A program made the position numbers and the translations under genes. Below are positions 25,135 through 34,619 of a stretch of 37,291 nucleotides of DNA, piece after piece (position 1 is the first letter of the stretch; every line of letters begins with the position of its first letter). The stretch comes from Chlamydiota bacterium (lineage in GTDB: Bacteria > Chlamydiota > Chlamydiia > Chlamydiales > JAAZZY01). The notes below the pieces were generated by a model. The model worked only from the letters and a program-made list of their open reading frames with translations. It had not been told where the DNA came from and made no database searches. Where the stretch lies: NCBI GenBank assembly GCA_022601335.1, contig JAJACV010000031.1:1-37291 (forward strand). The letters are read 5' to 3'.

Positions 25135-26819
25135 CGTTCTCCTATTTGCTTAAACAAAGCTTCTGCAGCTTTTTGACTCTTCTCAAAATCAAATGTTTTT
25201 TGGCCTGAAAATAGCTGGTCTTGAATTTGAGTTAAAAACAATTGAATTTCCCTAATGACACCGTGAGAAGGTAGTTGATCAAGCGATCTATCCGTCGTAG
25301 CTAAGCCTCGTTCCTTTAATCTCATTTGAAATGCCTTTTCAAGCAATAAGTGATATTTTTGCAACTGATCTTTATATTTGAAAGCTTCTTGCAGTATCAA
25401 TAGACTTGGATGACGAACTTTTTTAACAATAAATCGCTTTGCAAGAAGTTGAATAACAAGTCCGACTAATAGAAAAATAAAAAATTGTGGTCTCATAGAG
25501 AAACGGCTACGGGCGTCTTGTGACTCAATAGAAGAGAGAGGAAAAACGCCTGCTATATCTATTAAAGCAGGTTTTTTATCTTCTATGATTTCTCTTGCAG
25601 GCTCTGGAGGAAACGCTTCAGCTAGTGGCACAATAGGATCACTTATTTCTATTGATTCATGTGATGCTGAAGGAAGGCCTATAACGTGAATCGGGATACT
25701 TTCACTTTTAATTATTTTATACTCTTCTGTATCTGGATCAAAAAATGAAAACTCTAAGGGAGGAATTTCTTCTATTCCCTCTTTCATAGGTCTCAAATCA
25801 AATTTAAAAATTTTTTGACCTCCCTCTTTTTTACCTGCAGGCGGTAAATCGCTCAATCTGAAATTTTCTTTGATTTGTTTTTGTTTACTGAAAACTGGCA
25901 ATTTCAGGCTGTCAATTTCTTCTCCTGAAAAAGCTATTTTTAGTTCTAATTTATCCCCTACACACACTTCCTGATCAGATACAATTTCGACTTTCATATG
26001 AAAATTACCAATAGCTCCATTGAATGAATTCGGACAATTCTCAATTGGGAAAGAGGCTACAGTAATCGTAAGAGGTTCGGCTGTTGCCCGCAGCTTTGGC
26101 TTTTTATATACTCGTCTAGAGAAAAAATCTTCTTGATAGGCTAAGCCTTCAATAAAGGATCCTTCGATCTCGTAACTACCTGGTGATTTAGCTTCCAGCT
26201 CTTGAGAAAATTCATACACAATGGAACTCCCTCTTCTATATTGACGAACTTTTCTTTCTCCAACTTTACTAAATCCTTCAGGACATAAGAGAGGCAAATA
26301 ATCCTGTGTTGGCTCTATTAAAGATTGCAAAGATAATCGATAGCACGCTTTAAGTCGCTGACCTGGATACAAGACTTTAGGTCCTTGAATTTCTCTATCT
26401 AAATGAAAACCAGCTCTCATCTCAGTCCCATAGACTTGGTAGGCTGTAGAGCTAGATTGGTACATTTTACTACCTACTTTCACAGAAATAGGAGGCAGCT
26501 TATACGTTCCTTGCTTTTTACCAGGGGTTTCAAAGCAATAGCATGAAATAACTTTGTGAGATTCTGATCGTCTCCCATTAACAATAGAGACGGCTGTTTG
26601 CTTGCCTTCACTAATGAGCTGAACTTTTAATTTATCTTGATCACATACAAAAGAATCTTCGTCTACAGATTCCTTATCTGAGTGAACAACAATAATTTTC
26701 CCCGTTATCGGTTGTTCTTCAGATGCCAAATCACTATCTATCTCTACTTTAAGATCCACTCCATTTAAAAAAAATGGGATAAACAAGAACAGAAAAATAA
26801 AACGCAATTTATTTACCAT
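25131..26819 (-). CDS. batD: BatD oxygen-tolerance family protein
   Basis: A 562-residue envelope protein. The N-terminal hydrophobic segment (about 5-20) is a signal peptide. The following region is a chain of beta-sandwich domains: a VYGTEMRAGFHLDRE.GPKVLYPGQRLKACYRL block, then VCVGDKLELKIAFSG, and FKFDLRPMKEGIEEIPPLEFSFFDPDTEEY, which is a typical BatD pattern. A single transmembrane helix (FFIFLLVGLVIQLLA, about 455-470) precedes a helical cytoplasmic tail. The gene overlaps batC by 7 nt and batE by 4 nt. In Bacteroides and spirochaetes BatD sits in the inner membrane with the vWA proteins BatA and BatB. Confidence 0.85.
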   Translation of the reverse strand: MVNKLRFIFLFLFIPFFLNGVDLKVEIDSDLASEEQPITGKIIVVHSDKESVDEDSFVCDQDKLKVQLISEGKQTAVSIVNGRRSESHKVISCYCFETPGKKQGTYKLPPISVKVGSKMYQSSSTAYQVYGTEMRAGFHLDREIQGPKVLYPGQRLKACYRLSLQSLIEPTQDYLPLLCPEGFSKVGERKVRQYRRGSSIVYEFSQELEAKSPGSYEIEGSFIEGLAYQEDFFSRRVYKKPKLRATAEPLTITVASFPIENCPNSFNGAIGNFHMKVEIVSDQEVCVGDKLELKIAFSGEEIDSLKLPVFSKQKQIKENFRLSDLPPAGKKEGGQKIFKFDLRPMKEGIEEIPPLEFSFFDPDTEEYKIIKSESIPIHVIGLPSASHESIEISDPIVPLAEAFPPEPAREIIEDKKPALIDIAGVFPLSSIESQDARSRFSMRPQFFIFLLVGLVIQLLAKRFIVKKVRHPSLLILQEAFKYKDQLQKYHLLLEKAFQMRLKERGLATTDRSLDQLPSHGVIREIQLFLTQIQDQLFSGQKTFDFEKSQKAAEALFKQIGER

Positions 26820-29338
26820 GGTCGTAGCCCTTGTTTTGGGGTCTGTGAATTTTTAGGCCGAACTTGATCGTCTTGTTGCATTTCTTGTAGCGCCTCTAAA
26901 ATTTCCTGCATAGAGCTTTCATCATTCGCTTCCATTGTCTCTGTATCTACCTCAGAAGCTCCCGCCTCTGCTTTTTCCTCTGACTGACCTGTACTTTGAC
27001 TTTCTTGATCTTGAGTATCCCCGTTCGAAGAATTTGAAGCATCTTTTGATGAGTCACCCTCAGATTCTCCTTTATAAGCCTCAAGTGCTTTTTGCCAATA
27101 CTCAATAGCTTTTTCTTGTTTTTTTGAAACTTTGTTCCACGCTACGTTTTCTTCAGAAAGTAACAGCTCTGCTTTTCGAGCGGATTCATAGCCTGCTTTG
27201 AAAAGCCGAACGATTTCGTTTTCGGTCTGAGTATGCTCTTGCTGAGTCGATCCCTTTTCTTCTTCTTTAAAAGTCTCTTCAAAAAGCTCTACAGCAGCTA
27301 TGGGGTACTCTTGACTCTCTTTTGCCAACTCAAAATAGGCTTTTCTATCTTCCTCTTTATGAGTCTCTAATTCATTCGACTCTTGAGAAAATTCCAAGGA
27401 TAATTTTTCTTCTTTAATTCCAAGACTTAAGATTTCTTTTGAGTTTAGTTTTTTATCTTTGAAGTTATGTATCATTCGATCTAAAGCATAAGAAGTACTT
27501 TTCATTAGAACACTTTGAGCTTCTTTTTCAAAGGCCCCACTTACAGCTGTTTTCAGGAGATTATCCAAATGAGTAAAACGATTTTCAAGATAAGAAAGTG
27601 TTTCTTGATAAGATTCAGGGTCTTGCAAATCTTTTTTTAAGTCTAAAATTTCATTATTAGCTTGGCAAAGCTCTTCATAATTTGACCATTCAAATAAATC
27701 TTCACTTAAAAAAGGCAAATACATAGATTTTAATTTACTGAGTTGAGTAGAGATAAAATGCTCAAAATTCCAATTGATCAATAGTTTTCGAACATGGCAA
27801 GCGACTTCATTTTGACTGCCAACTCCTATAAGTTGTTGTATTTTTGGGATCCCCTCCAAAGCGTACTTAATTTTTTTATTTTTCAAGTCGTCATAGGAAA
27901 AGTTGTTTTGAATTTCCAACCGATTATGCAGTGCAAAAAACTGATACCCAACTTCTTTTATTTCTTTTTCACCTAAGATTTTTGCTTGATCCAGTCTTTC
28001 ATAGAGCTTATAAAGAATTTCTTCTGGCTCCACTTTTGCCAATAAATAGAGATAATAATCTTCTGAGAGTTTGTCTAAAGAGGGGTTGCTCTCTTCTTTC
28101 AAGCGCCCTCTAAGCCTCGCAATCATTTGCTGAACCAAATTAAGATCTTTGACCTTTTTAAGTTCATCTAATTGAGCAAAAGTTTTGCTATCTCTTGAGG
28201 GATTTTTATAGGCTTGAATACGTTCATTTTGATGTAGAGCTATTCCATAAGCCACTGAATTATAATGTTGAATTTCCTCTGACAACGCATCTGAATAAGC
28301 AGATGTGAGTGACGAGTCCAATCGATTTTTAATCGCTATCTTTTCTGTTAAACAATGCTCCAATCCATCCATCTCATTTTCAGCTAAGTTCATGAGAAAA
28401 AGATCTAGCTTTGCTTTTGCTTGCTCAAGACGACTTTTTTGTAGATCTCTATCTTTCAAGTAATCCAAAGAAAGCCTATGTCTGTAATTGGCTTGGTCAT
28501 ATAAGGCACGGAAAGTACTTTGTTTTGCAAAGCGATCGTCTTGCTGCTGAGCTACATGATCTTTATTTTGTACATCGGCCTGCGCAGATTCGTATTCGTT
28601 GTTGATTAGTTCTTCTAATCGAGACCAGTACGGAAGATTTGTTTTTTCTTTGAGATACTCTTTCATAAGAAGGTATTTCTGAAAATCTTTAGGAAGATCT
28701 TCTGCCAGATAAGCATCTAAAGTAAAAATTCGTATATTTATTTGCTCAAGGAGCTTTTGAAGCCCTCCAGAAAATGTGAGAGAATCTAAACTCACTTTCA
28801 ACTGTATTTTTTTTAACTTAGAATGCAATTCCTTAAACGAATTTTTTAAATCTTTGATCTCGTCAGGTATTTTGGCTTCTTTATCCAATTCTGGATACTT
28901 AAGCTCCTGGTACAATTGGGCTGTGTTTACAGCATCTTTTAAGTTTTGCTGGGCAAACTTAATAGAATTTAAAGGTTGATCTACATCTAAATTATCTAAA
29001 TTAAAATCCGCAAACCCAAGATAACTTAAAGTGAGATTATACTGAATGCGTTGAATAAGATATTTTGGTAAATGCTCTTCGTTCGACATCACTGTTGAGA
29101 ACAAATCAATTGCTTTCACATATTCTTGATTTCCAAGATGCGCAGATCCCAAGTTGTAGTTTAAAATATCCTGCTTAATTCCAAGTTTTTGTTCTTTTAG
29201 CAGCTCTTGATAAGCTTCAATTGCTTTTGAATAGGCTCCTGCTTCAAACAATTTATTAGCTTTTTTATTTAAATCGACCTCCCCTGAAAAGGCTAGATGA
29301 GTACATAAAATTGCTGCAAAAAAAAAGTTTCTATTCAT
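26813..29338 (-). CDS. batC: Large BatC-like TPR protein
   Basis: An 841-residue exported protein. The signal peptide ends near FSGE (residues 1-19). Tetratricopeptide repeats follow (KLFEAGAYSKAIEAYQELL, then LNYNLGSAHLGNQEYVKAIDLFS). Then come some 500 residues of charged, mostly helical and probably coiled-coil sequence. A last TPR-like unit (AIEYWQKALEAY) is followed by a low-complexity Ser/Glu/Gln tail, and the end carries MQEILEALQEMQQDD, which resembles the C-terminus of BatC proteins. Usual BatC proteins are only about 200-250 residues, so the middle is an enlargement. It overlaps batB and batD by 8 and 7 nt. It should act as a periplasmic scaffold for the vWA proteins. Confidence 0.7.
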   Translation of the reverse strand: MNRNFFFAAILCTHLAFSGEVDLNKKANKLFEAGAYSKAIEAYQELLKEQKLGIKQDILNYNLGSAHLGNQEYVKAIDLFSTVMSNEEHLPKYLIQRIQYNLTLSYLGFADFNLDNLDVDQPLNSIKFAQQNLKDAVNTAQLYQELKYPELDKEAKIPDEIKDLKNSFKELHSKLKKIQLKVSLDSLTFSGGLQKLLEQINIRIFTLDAYLAEDLPKDFQKYLLMKEYLKEKTNLPYWSRLEELINNEYESAQADVQNKDHVAQQQDDRFAKQSTFRALYDQANYRHRLSLDYLKDRDLQKSRLEQAKAKLDLFLMNLAENEMDGLEHCLTEKIAIKNRLDSSLTSAYSDALSEEIQHYNSVAYGIALHQNERIQAYKNPSRDSKTFAQLDELKKVKDLNLVQQMIARLRGRLKEESNPSLDKLSEDYYLYLLAKVEPEEILYKLYERLDQAKILGEKEIKEVGYQFFALHNRLEIQNNFSYDDLKNKKIKYALEGIPKIQQLIGVGSQNEVACHVRKLLINWNFEHFISTQLSKLKSMYLPFLSEDLFEWSNYEELCQANNEILDLKKDLQDPESYQETLSYLENRFTHLDNLLKTAVSGAFEKEAQSVLMKSTSYALDRMIHNFKDKKLNSKEILSLGIKEEKLSLEFSQESNELETHKEEDRKAYFELAKESQEYPIAAVELFEETFKEEEKGSTQQEHTQTENEIVRLFKAGYESARKAELLLSEENVAWNKVSKKQEKAIEYWQKALEAYKGESEGDSSKDASNSSNGDTQDQESQSTGQSEEKAEAGASEVDTETMEANDESSMQEILEALQEMQQDDQVRPKNSQTPKQGLRPW

Positions 29339-30494
29339 CTAATATCACCTGTTTTTTTACGGGTATACATGGCATCAATAATTCAATTCCCAATAAAAGA
29401 ATCGCAAGACAAAGTGGAATTTGATAATAGTGGATAACGTCTTCATTTTGAGGTTTTTTTTCTAAAACAGATCTTTGAAGCATTTGCTTAGGAATCACCT
29501 CTTCTTCTATATAGGCGCTGTCTTCTTTGATTAATGAAATAATATTCTCACTTATTTGAGGAGCCGAATAATCGTTAGCAAAAAAGTATCTCCCAGAACC
29601 TGCTTCACTCAATTGAGAAAGTAAAAGTGAGTCTAGGGAGGAAACAACAGGTTTTCCCTCATAAGCTAAACCAGGGACTTCTCTTCCCTGCTCCGTCCCA
29701 AGCCCTATTGTAAAAACCTTAATTCTATTCTCTTTATGAGGTGCAATTTTATCTAAAATAACGGCTACATGGTTTTCTCTTTCCTTATCTTGAAGAGATT
29801 CTAGGTAGGTATCTCCCCCATCTGTTAGAACAATAAGCACCTTTTGCCTCTTCTCGGGTCCGGATAAGTATTTTTTACTCATTAGCTCTAGTGCTTCAAG
29901 TAAATCTGTTCCAGCAACATCCCCTTCATTAATTTTAATACTTCTCAATAACATGCGCGTGAAAAAATAATCTAATGTAGGAGGGACAATAGGAGTGACC
30001 TCTGATGTAAAGGCATACAAAGCCACGTTTTGTCCATCTAGTTTACTGACAACCTCCTCTATAATTTCCTTAGCAAAATCTAACCTTGAGGTTTTGATAC
30101 GAGTATCTTTAATCTCCATTGAAGCAGACGCATCCACTAAAAAAATGACATCAGACGCTCTTCTTCGCATAATGACTTTTTCATCCTGGTCATTATCTAC
30201 AAGAGCTTCTTCAAGAGTCTCTTTTTTAGCGTCCGCTGTAAAATCTTTATTCAAAAGTTTTTCAGGCTGCATAAGGGCTATGATTACAAAGACACAACTG
30301 AAACCAAGCAAACAATATCTAACCAGCGTTCTGCGTTCAAGAAAAAGCAATTTATCTAAAGATTCAGGTTGAGCAAAACCAGTGAGCGCCTGTTTTCTTT
30401 TGACTAGCGAGTAGACAAAAAGGCCTAAAATAGCTACTAATAGAAAAAAACAGTACCCAGCTGAGGGATTTGAAAAATAAATACCTCTAAACAT
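29331..30494 (-). CDS. batB: BatB, von Willebrand factor A domain membrane protein
   Basis: A 387-residue protein with two N-terminal membrane helices (about 14-30 and 62-78), a vWA domain, and a C-terminal helix near 365-380. The metal-ion-dependent adhesion site is complete in its first part, DASAS (Asp121, Ser123, Ser125), and continues with GTDLLEAL and LTDGGDTY. This helix-helix-vWA-helix layout is that of the BatA/BatB pair. The start codon directly follows the TAA of the small membrane frame before it. The vWA domain should face the periplasm or cytoplasm at the membrane and bind partner proteins through a divalent metal. Confidence 0.88.
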   Translation of the reverse strand: MFRGIYFSNPSAGYCFFLLVAILGLFVYSLVKRKQALTGFAQPESLDKLLFLERRTLVRYCLLGFSCVFVIIALMQPEKLLNKDFTADAKKETLEEALVDNDQDEKVIMRRRASDVIFLVDASASMEIKDTRIKTSRLDFAKEIIEEVVSKLDGQNVALYAFTSEVTPIVPPTLDYFFTRMLLRSIKINEGDVAGTDLLEALELMSKKYLSGPEKRQKVLIVLTDGGDTYLESLQDKERENHVAVILDKIAPHKENRIKVFTIGLGTEQGREVPGLAYEGKPVVSSLDSLLLSQLSEAGSGRYFFANDYSAPQISENIISLIKEDSAYIEEEVIPKQMLQRSVLEKKPQNEDVIHYYQIPLCLAILLLGIELLMPCIPVKKQVILDE

Positions 30495-30611
30495 TTATGG
30501 AATCTTCCTCAAAAAAGTAGTTTCTAAAAATAATCCTAAATACAAACAAAGAAGCCCTAAGCTTATTAATTTTGGGAAAGCAAAAAATTGATCCAAATTC
30601 TTTTCATCCAT
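30495..30611 (-). CDS. Small membrane protein between batA and batB
   Basis: A 38-codon frame in the only apparent gap of the Bat operon. Its ATG overlaps the batA stop (the 8-nt ATGGATGA), and its TAA is followed with no gap by the batB ATG. It encodes MDEKNLDQFFAFPKL followed by a hydrophobic stretch ISLGLLCLYLGLFLE and a basic end LRKIP. This is a one-helix membrane protein with an acidic N-terminus. The exact coupling at both ends and the membrane-protein character argue for real translation. I know no family for it. It could be a small subunit of the BatA-BatB complex, or just keep ribosomes moving between the two genes. Confidence 0.6.
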   Translation of the reverse strand: MDEKNLDQFFAFPKLISLGLLCLYLGLFLETTFLRKIP

Positions 30612-31704
30612 CGTAAGTTCTGTTTTTTTCTTCCACAAAAATATGTCTCTTTTGTGGATCTACTTGCTTCGATTTTTCAATGCGATCAATTACTCTATAA
30701 ATTTTTTGCAGGTGATACGCGTTACTAACGAGGAAGAACTGCCCTCCTGTTCGCTCGGCTGATTTTCTGAGCTCTTCTCTCTCCGTATTATACTGAGGGT
30801 GCCCTAAAGCAGGCTCTACATTCACAATATACAGCCGAATTCCTTTTTCTTCGGCAAAGGCACTAGCAGCTTCTACGCCCATATTTCTGAGCGGATGATC
30901 TCGATCTAAATTGCTTGGGTTTTGAAAGCCATCCGTCACCAAAATCATAATAGTACTTTTAATGTCATAGGCAGGTTTATCTTCTCCTTTAATTTCATTA
31001 CAAAAATGTTCCGTAGCTGCAATTAAGTGAGCTGTTTTATAAATAGCATAACCAATAGCTGTTCCTTCCTCCACCTGATGTTTGAGAGTTGAAAGTTTAG
31101 AAAGCTCTTTTTCTACCAATTCATGGTCTAAAGTCAAAGGAGCTAAAATACGCGGAACCCTAGCAAAAGCAACAAGCCCTATTAGATCTTCTTTGCGACC
31201 CTTTAATTCAAGCTTTTCATTGCCCATTATAAATTGCGTAGTTAAAAATTTTAAGGCATCGAGACGTGTTAAGGGTTTATTTTTGGAGACCCCTTCCATA
31301 GGTCCCATTTCAGCTTGCATAGAACCAGACTGATCAAGGACAAAATAAATGGCGATACCTTCCGTTGGAAAGTTAACTTCTTCCTCTAGTTTTTTTGACA
31401 GATTGGGTTCTTCTTTTTTACTCGTTGGCTTTTTTTGATCTTTTTTAGAAGGAACTAAAAATATAGGATTACAAAGCGCTATAAGGAAAAGTAAAAAGGC
31501 TCCTTTTTTAAAAAAAGAGGGAACTAAGATAAATTTGACACGCCAACTGTTACTGAAAGACTCCATAGCATTCAAGTTTGAGTAGAGCACAGCTGGAGTA
31601 TTGTCACGCTTTCGAAAGCGCCACTGCAAGAAAATAGTCAGAACAAGTAGAGCAAATCCAAAAACTAAACCCCATTCACTAATTTGAATCTGCGTTTTAT
31701 CCAT
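30604..31704 (-). CDS. batA: BatA, von Willebrand factor A domain membrane protein
   Basis: A 366-residue protein with two N-terminal membrane helices (about 12-28 and 65-82), then a lysine/glutamate-rich linker. The vWA domain follows with the MIDAS sequence FVLDQSGSM (Asp124, Ser126, Ser128), EEGTAIGYAI (the threonine ligand) and LVTDG. A C-terminal membrane helix, usual in BatA, is absent here; the protein ends in a charged sequence. AAGGA lies just before its start. It is first in the Bat cluster and follows pepP after 83 nt, where a promoter could lie. Family knowledge places it with BatB in an envelope complex linked to stress tolerance. No MoxR ATPase or DUF58 gene is adjacent. Confidence 0.85.
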   Translation of the reverse strand: MDKTQIQISEWGLVFGFALLVLTIFLQWRFRKRDNTPAVLYSNLNAMESFSNSWRVKFILVPSFFKKGAFLLFLIALCNPIFLVPSKKDQKKPTSKKEEPNLSKKLEEEVNFPTEGIAIYFVLDQSGSMQAEMGPMEGVSKNKPLTRLDALKFLTTQFIMGNEKLELKGRKEDLIGLVAFARVPRILAPLTLDHELVEKELSKLSTLKHQVEEGTAIGYAIYKTAHLIAATEHFCNEIKGEDKPAYDIKSTIMILVTDGFQNPSNLDRDHPLRNMGVEAASAFAEEKGIRLYIVNVEPALGHPQYNTEREELRKSAERTGGQFFLVSNAYHLQKIYRVIDRIEKSKQVDPQKRHIFVEEKNRTYDG

Positions 31705-31787
31705 AAGTCCTTAAAATCACTGATATAGGCAATTTTAGTTACTATTTTTTTTTAAAAAAATCAATACAAATATCTGAAATATTTAAA

Positions 31788-32819
31788 TTATTGAGTTAAA
31801 ATCTTGGGGCCTTTTTGAGTGACGAGCAGTGTATCTTCAATACGCACGCCTCCTAAACCATCAATGTATAAACCGGGCTCAACGGTAAGGACCATCCCTT
31901 CTTCAACACAATTTTTTGTATTATATCTAGGTGCTTCATGAATCTCAATGCCAAGACCATGCCCTAAGCTATGGATAAAAAGATCATCGACCTCATGCTT
32001 TTTAAAAAAAGTATGAGTGGCCTTTTCTATAGAGTCTAGCGGCACTCCAACTTGGCACATTTCAATGGCTTCTTTTTGGATTTGCGCTACAAGGTCATAG
32101 ATCCTCTGCATTTTGGGAGCTGCTTTACCCACTAAGTAAGTTCGGGTCATATCAGAGCAATAACCATCGTAGATGCAGCCAGAATCAATAAGAATAACAT
32201 CATTTTTTTTAAGTTTTACATCCTGAGGAGTGTAGTGAGGGTTGGCACTATTTTTTCCAAACGCCACAATAGGATCAAAAGACATTTTCTCAGCCCCTAA
32301 TTTTCTGAGATAAAATTCCAACTTAAAGGCGAGCTCTTTTTCAGTAACTCCTTCTTTAAAATGCTTTTTTATATAGGTATACCCTTTAGCGGTAATCTCA
32401 CAGCTTTTTTTAATACGCTTGATCTCTTCCGTATCTTTACAAATTCTAAGGTTCCCAAGTAAACCTGGAATAGACTTTATTTTAGTATAACTCGCGTACT
32501 GTTTTGCTACAGATAAAGTAAAAATATCTCCATCCACAGCCATTTCTTTTGGAAAAGATAATTTTTTCAATGCGCTGGCATAAGACTTAGTTGCCAGAAC
32601 TGGAAAAGGAGCTAGCTGTTGACACCTGGCGGCGTAGCGATAATCTGCTATCAACACCTGCTTTTTTTGAGTAAAAAATAAAATCCCTGCAGACATGTGC
32701 ATGCCAGTATAATAAAACAGATTCGTTGGGTCCTGAATTAAACAGCCCTGTAGATTGTTTTCTTTGAGCCACTTTTTTAAGCGATCTCGCCTTTTAGTTA
32801 AGTAATTTGGATAAGTCAT
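31788..32819 (-). CDS. pepP: Xaa-Pro aminopeptidase/dipeptidase (M24)
   Basis: A cytoplasmic metallopeptidase that removes an N-terminal residue before proline. The 343 residues consist of an N-terminal creatinase-like domain (to about 120) and a pita-bread catalytic domain. The five metal ligands are visible: Asp in LIDSGCIYDG and Asp in SDMTRTYL, His in GHGLGIEIHEAPR, Glu in TVEPGLYI and Glu in VRIEDTL. The short length fits PepQ/YpdF-type enzymes, and 'pepP' follows chlamydial naming. Its first 26 nt overlap mutL, and the mutL-pepP order matches my memory of Chlamydia. Confidence 0.93.
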   Translation of the reverse strand: MTYPNYLTKRRDRLKKWLKENNLQGCLIQDPTNLFYYTGMHMSAGILFFTQKKQVLIADYRYAARCQQLAPFPVLATKSYASALKKLSFPKEMAVDGDIFTLSVAKQYASYTKIKSIPGLLGNLRICKDTEEIKRIKKSCEITAKGYTYIKKHFKEGVTEKELAFKLEFYLRKLGAEKMSFDPIVAFGKNSANPHYTPQDVKLKKNDVILIDSGCIYDGYCSDMTRTYLVGKAAPKMQRIYDLVAQIQKEAIEMCQVGVPLDSIEKATHTFFKKHEVDDLFIHSLGHGLGIEIHEAPRYNTKNCVEEGMVLTVEPGLYIDGLGGVRIEDTLLVTQKGPKILTQ

Positions 32820-34560
32820 TTTGGTCTAAAACCTTGATTATGGGTTTTCCTCTAGGTGATATCATAGGATCAGAACTTTTCAATAATTTTGAAACAAATG
32901 TTTGAGCCTCATTCACCTCTTCTATTTTTTTTTCTAAACGAACTGATTTTGCGATTGCTTTTGCTAAAAGCTGTTCCTTATGAGCAGAGACTACGCGATG
33001 AAATCCAAACGCATGAATATCCTGCACAACCTCTTCCATGATATTTTTTGCATCTGTTGTCTTCAAAATTGCGGGCAAACCATCTATCATAAATGTGTTC
33101 CCCCTCATTGACCGTATGCTAATACCAAAAGCATTAAACAAATCGAGATGATCTTCAATAATGCAGGCATCTGATGGAGAAAAATCAATTGTCTCTGGCA
33201 ATAGTAAATTTTGAATATCAACTTTGTGTTCCTTTTTCATCAAGTATTCAAATAATAATCTCTCTTTCCCTCTTTTTTGATGAATGAGTAATAGACCGTC
33301 TAAATGATGCATCGGAAGATTTAAAGCTGAATGGCAACTCTTTGCTTGAACAAGCAGGTACACATCAAAAATACCAATAATATTTGGCACTAACTCTAGC
33401 TTTGGCTCCGACTTTGAAAAGACAGGATCCTTCTGCATAATTTTTATTTTATGTACTTGATCATATACAGATGGATTTTCAAAAAGAGGCTGACTTGGAG
33501 AGGCAAAAAAGGAATCTTGCGGCTCTTCTTTTAAAGGAGCTTCTGCTTCTTTATAAGAAGTTGTTTGCAAAGCTGTATTCACCATTTTAGAAAGCTCTTC
33601 TTTCAATTCGATAGCATTTCTAAAACGAATTTCTTTTTTTTGTGGGTGTACATTTACATCGATTAAAGAAGGATCCATTTCAATAAATAAAAAAGCTAGT
33701 GGAAAGCGTTTTTCAGCTAAACGGGTACTATATCCCTCTCGAAGAGCCCATGAGAGCAGTTTTGATTGAACACATCTTCCATTTATATAAAAATGCTGCC
33801 CTAAGCGATTGGGTCTACTGGTCTCTGTGCTACTAATAAACCCTCTGATTTTATACTCTCTACTTTCCAAATCTATGGGAATAAGAGAGGAATCAAGATT
33901 TTCTCCATAGAGCTCTTGAACTCTAAACCTAATTGATTCAATAAAGCTTAAGCCTGGTTGAGCTGACACGTTAAAAGTTTCTCTTTGATCCGAAACAAAT
34001 CGAAAACTAACATTTGGATATGCCAGTGCCAACTCTGTCATCACCTTTGTAACTTTTTGAATGTCATTAGATGTAGATTTTTGAAATTCTTTTCTAGCGG
34101 GCACATTAAAAAAAAGAGATTCAACCTCAATGGTGGTTCCTTGAGTTCTTGAAGCCACTTGATGTTTTAAGATTTTTCCACCAGATATAACTATTTCAGT
34201 TGCTTGCTCATTATTTGACGTCTTTAGCGTTAATTTAGATATTGAACTAATAGACGGGAGAGCTTCCCCTCTAAACCCCATTGAGTCTAGGGTATTCATA
34301 TCTTCAATTTTTTTTAATTTAGACGTCGCATGCCGCTCTAGAGCGAGCAGGGCATCATCGGGCCCCATTCCAACTCCATTATCTATCACTTCAATTTTTT
34401 TTCGTCCTCCGGCTATAATACGGACTTCGATAAAGCGAGCTTGGGCATCTATCGCATTTTCTACTAATTCTTTGACACAAGAGGACGAATTCTCTATAAC
34501 TTCACCCGCAGCGATTTTATTTATGGTATGTTCGTCCAAAACACGTATAATAGAAGGCAT
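32794..34560 (-). CDS. mutL: DNA mismatch repair protein MutL
   Basis: A GHKL-ATPase that links mismatch recognition to strand removal. The 588 residues open with IIRVLDEHTINKIAAGEVIE. ATPase motif I is KELVENAIDA, motif II is DNGVGM, and HATSKL and GFRGEAL form the ATP lid. A transducer domain follows, with INGRCVQ and VDVNVHPQKKEIRF. A linker (about 330-380) leads to a shorter dimerisation domain. There the endonuclease motif DQHA is replaced by HQKR (427-430, within GLLLIHQKRGKERLLFEYL), so the nuclease seems lost, as in E. coli-type MutL. It starts a minus-strand run with pepP and the Bat genes and is divergent from the nucleotidyltransferase by 59 nt. Confidence 0.95.
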   Translation of the reverse strand: MPSIIRVLDEHTINKIAAGEVIENSSSCVKELVENAIDAQARFIEVRIIAGGRKKIEVIDNGVGMGPDDALLALERHATSKLKKIEDMNTLDSMGFRGEALPSISSISKLTLKTSNNEQATEIVISGGKILKHQVASRTQGTTIEVESLFFNVPARKEFQKSTSNDIQKVTKVMTELALAYPNVSFRFVSDQRETFNVSAQPGLSFIESIRFRVQELYGENLDSSLIPIDLESREYKIRGFISSTETSRPNRLGQHFYINGRCVQSKLLSWALREGYSTRLAEKRFPLAFLFIEMDPSLIDVNVHPQKKEIRFRNAIELKEELSKMVNTALQTTSYKEAEAPLKEEPQDSFFASPSQPLFENPSVYDQVHKIKIMQKDPVFSKSEPKLELVPNIIGIFDVYLLVQAKSCHSALNLPMHHLDGLLLIHQKRGKERLLFEYLMKKEHKVDIQNLLLPETIDFSPSDACIIEDHLDLFNAFGISIRSMRGNTFMIDGLPAILKTTDAKNIMEEVVQDIHAFGFHRVVSAHKEQLLAKAIAKSVRLEKKIEEVNEAQTFVSKLLKSSDPMISPRGKPIIKVLDQNDLSKLLN

Positions 34561-34619
34561 AAATACAATATAATAATAGAAGTTAACTTAAGCTACGCAT
34601 CTTAACGAAGATCCCATTT

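Noticed and set aside
29995-30372. 125-codon plus-strand frame opposite batB
   Set aside because: A mirror of the vWA coding strand, rich in Ser/Thr/Lys as antisense frames often are.
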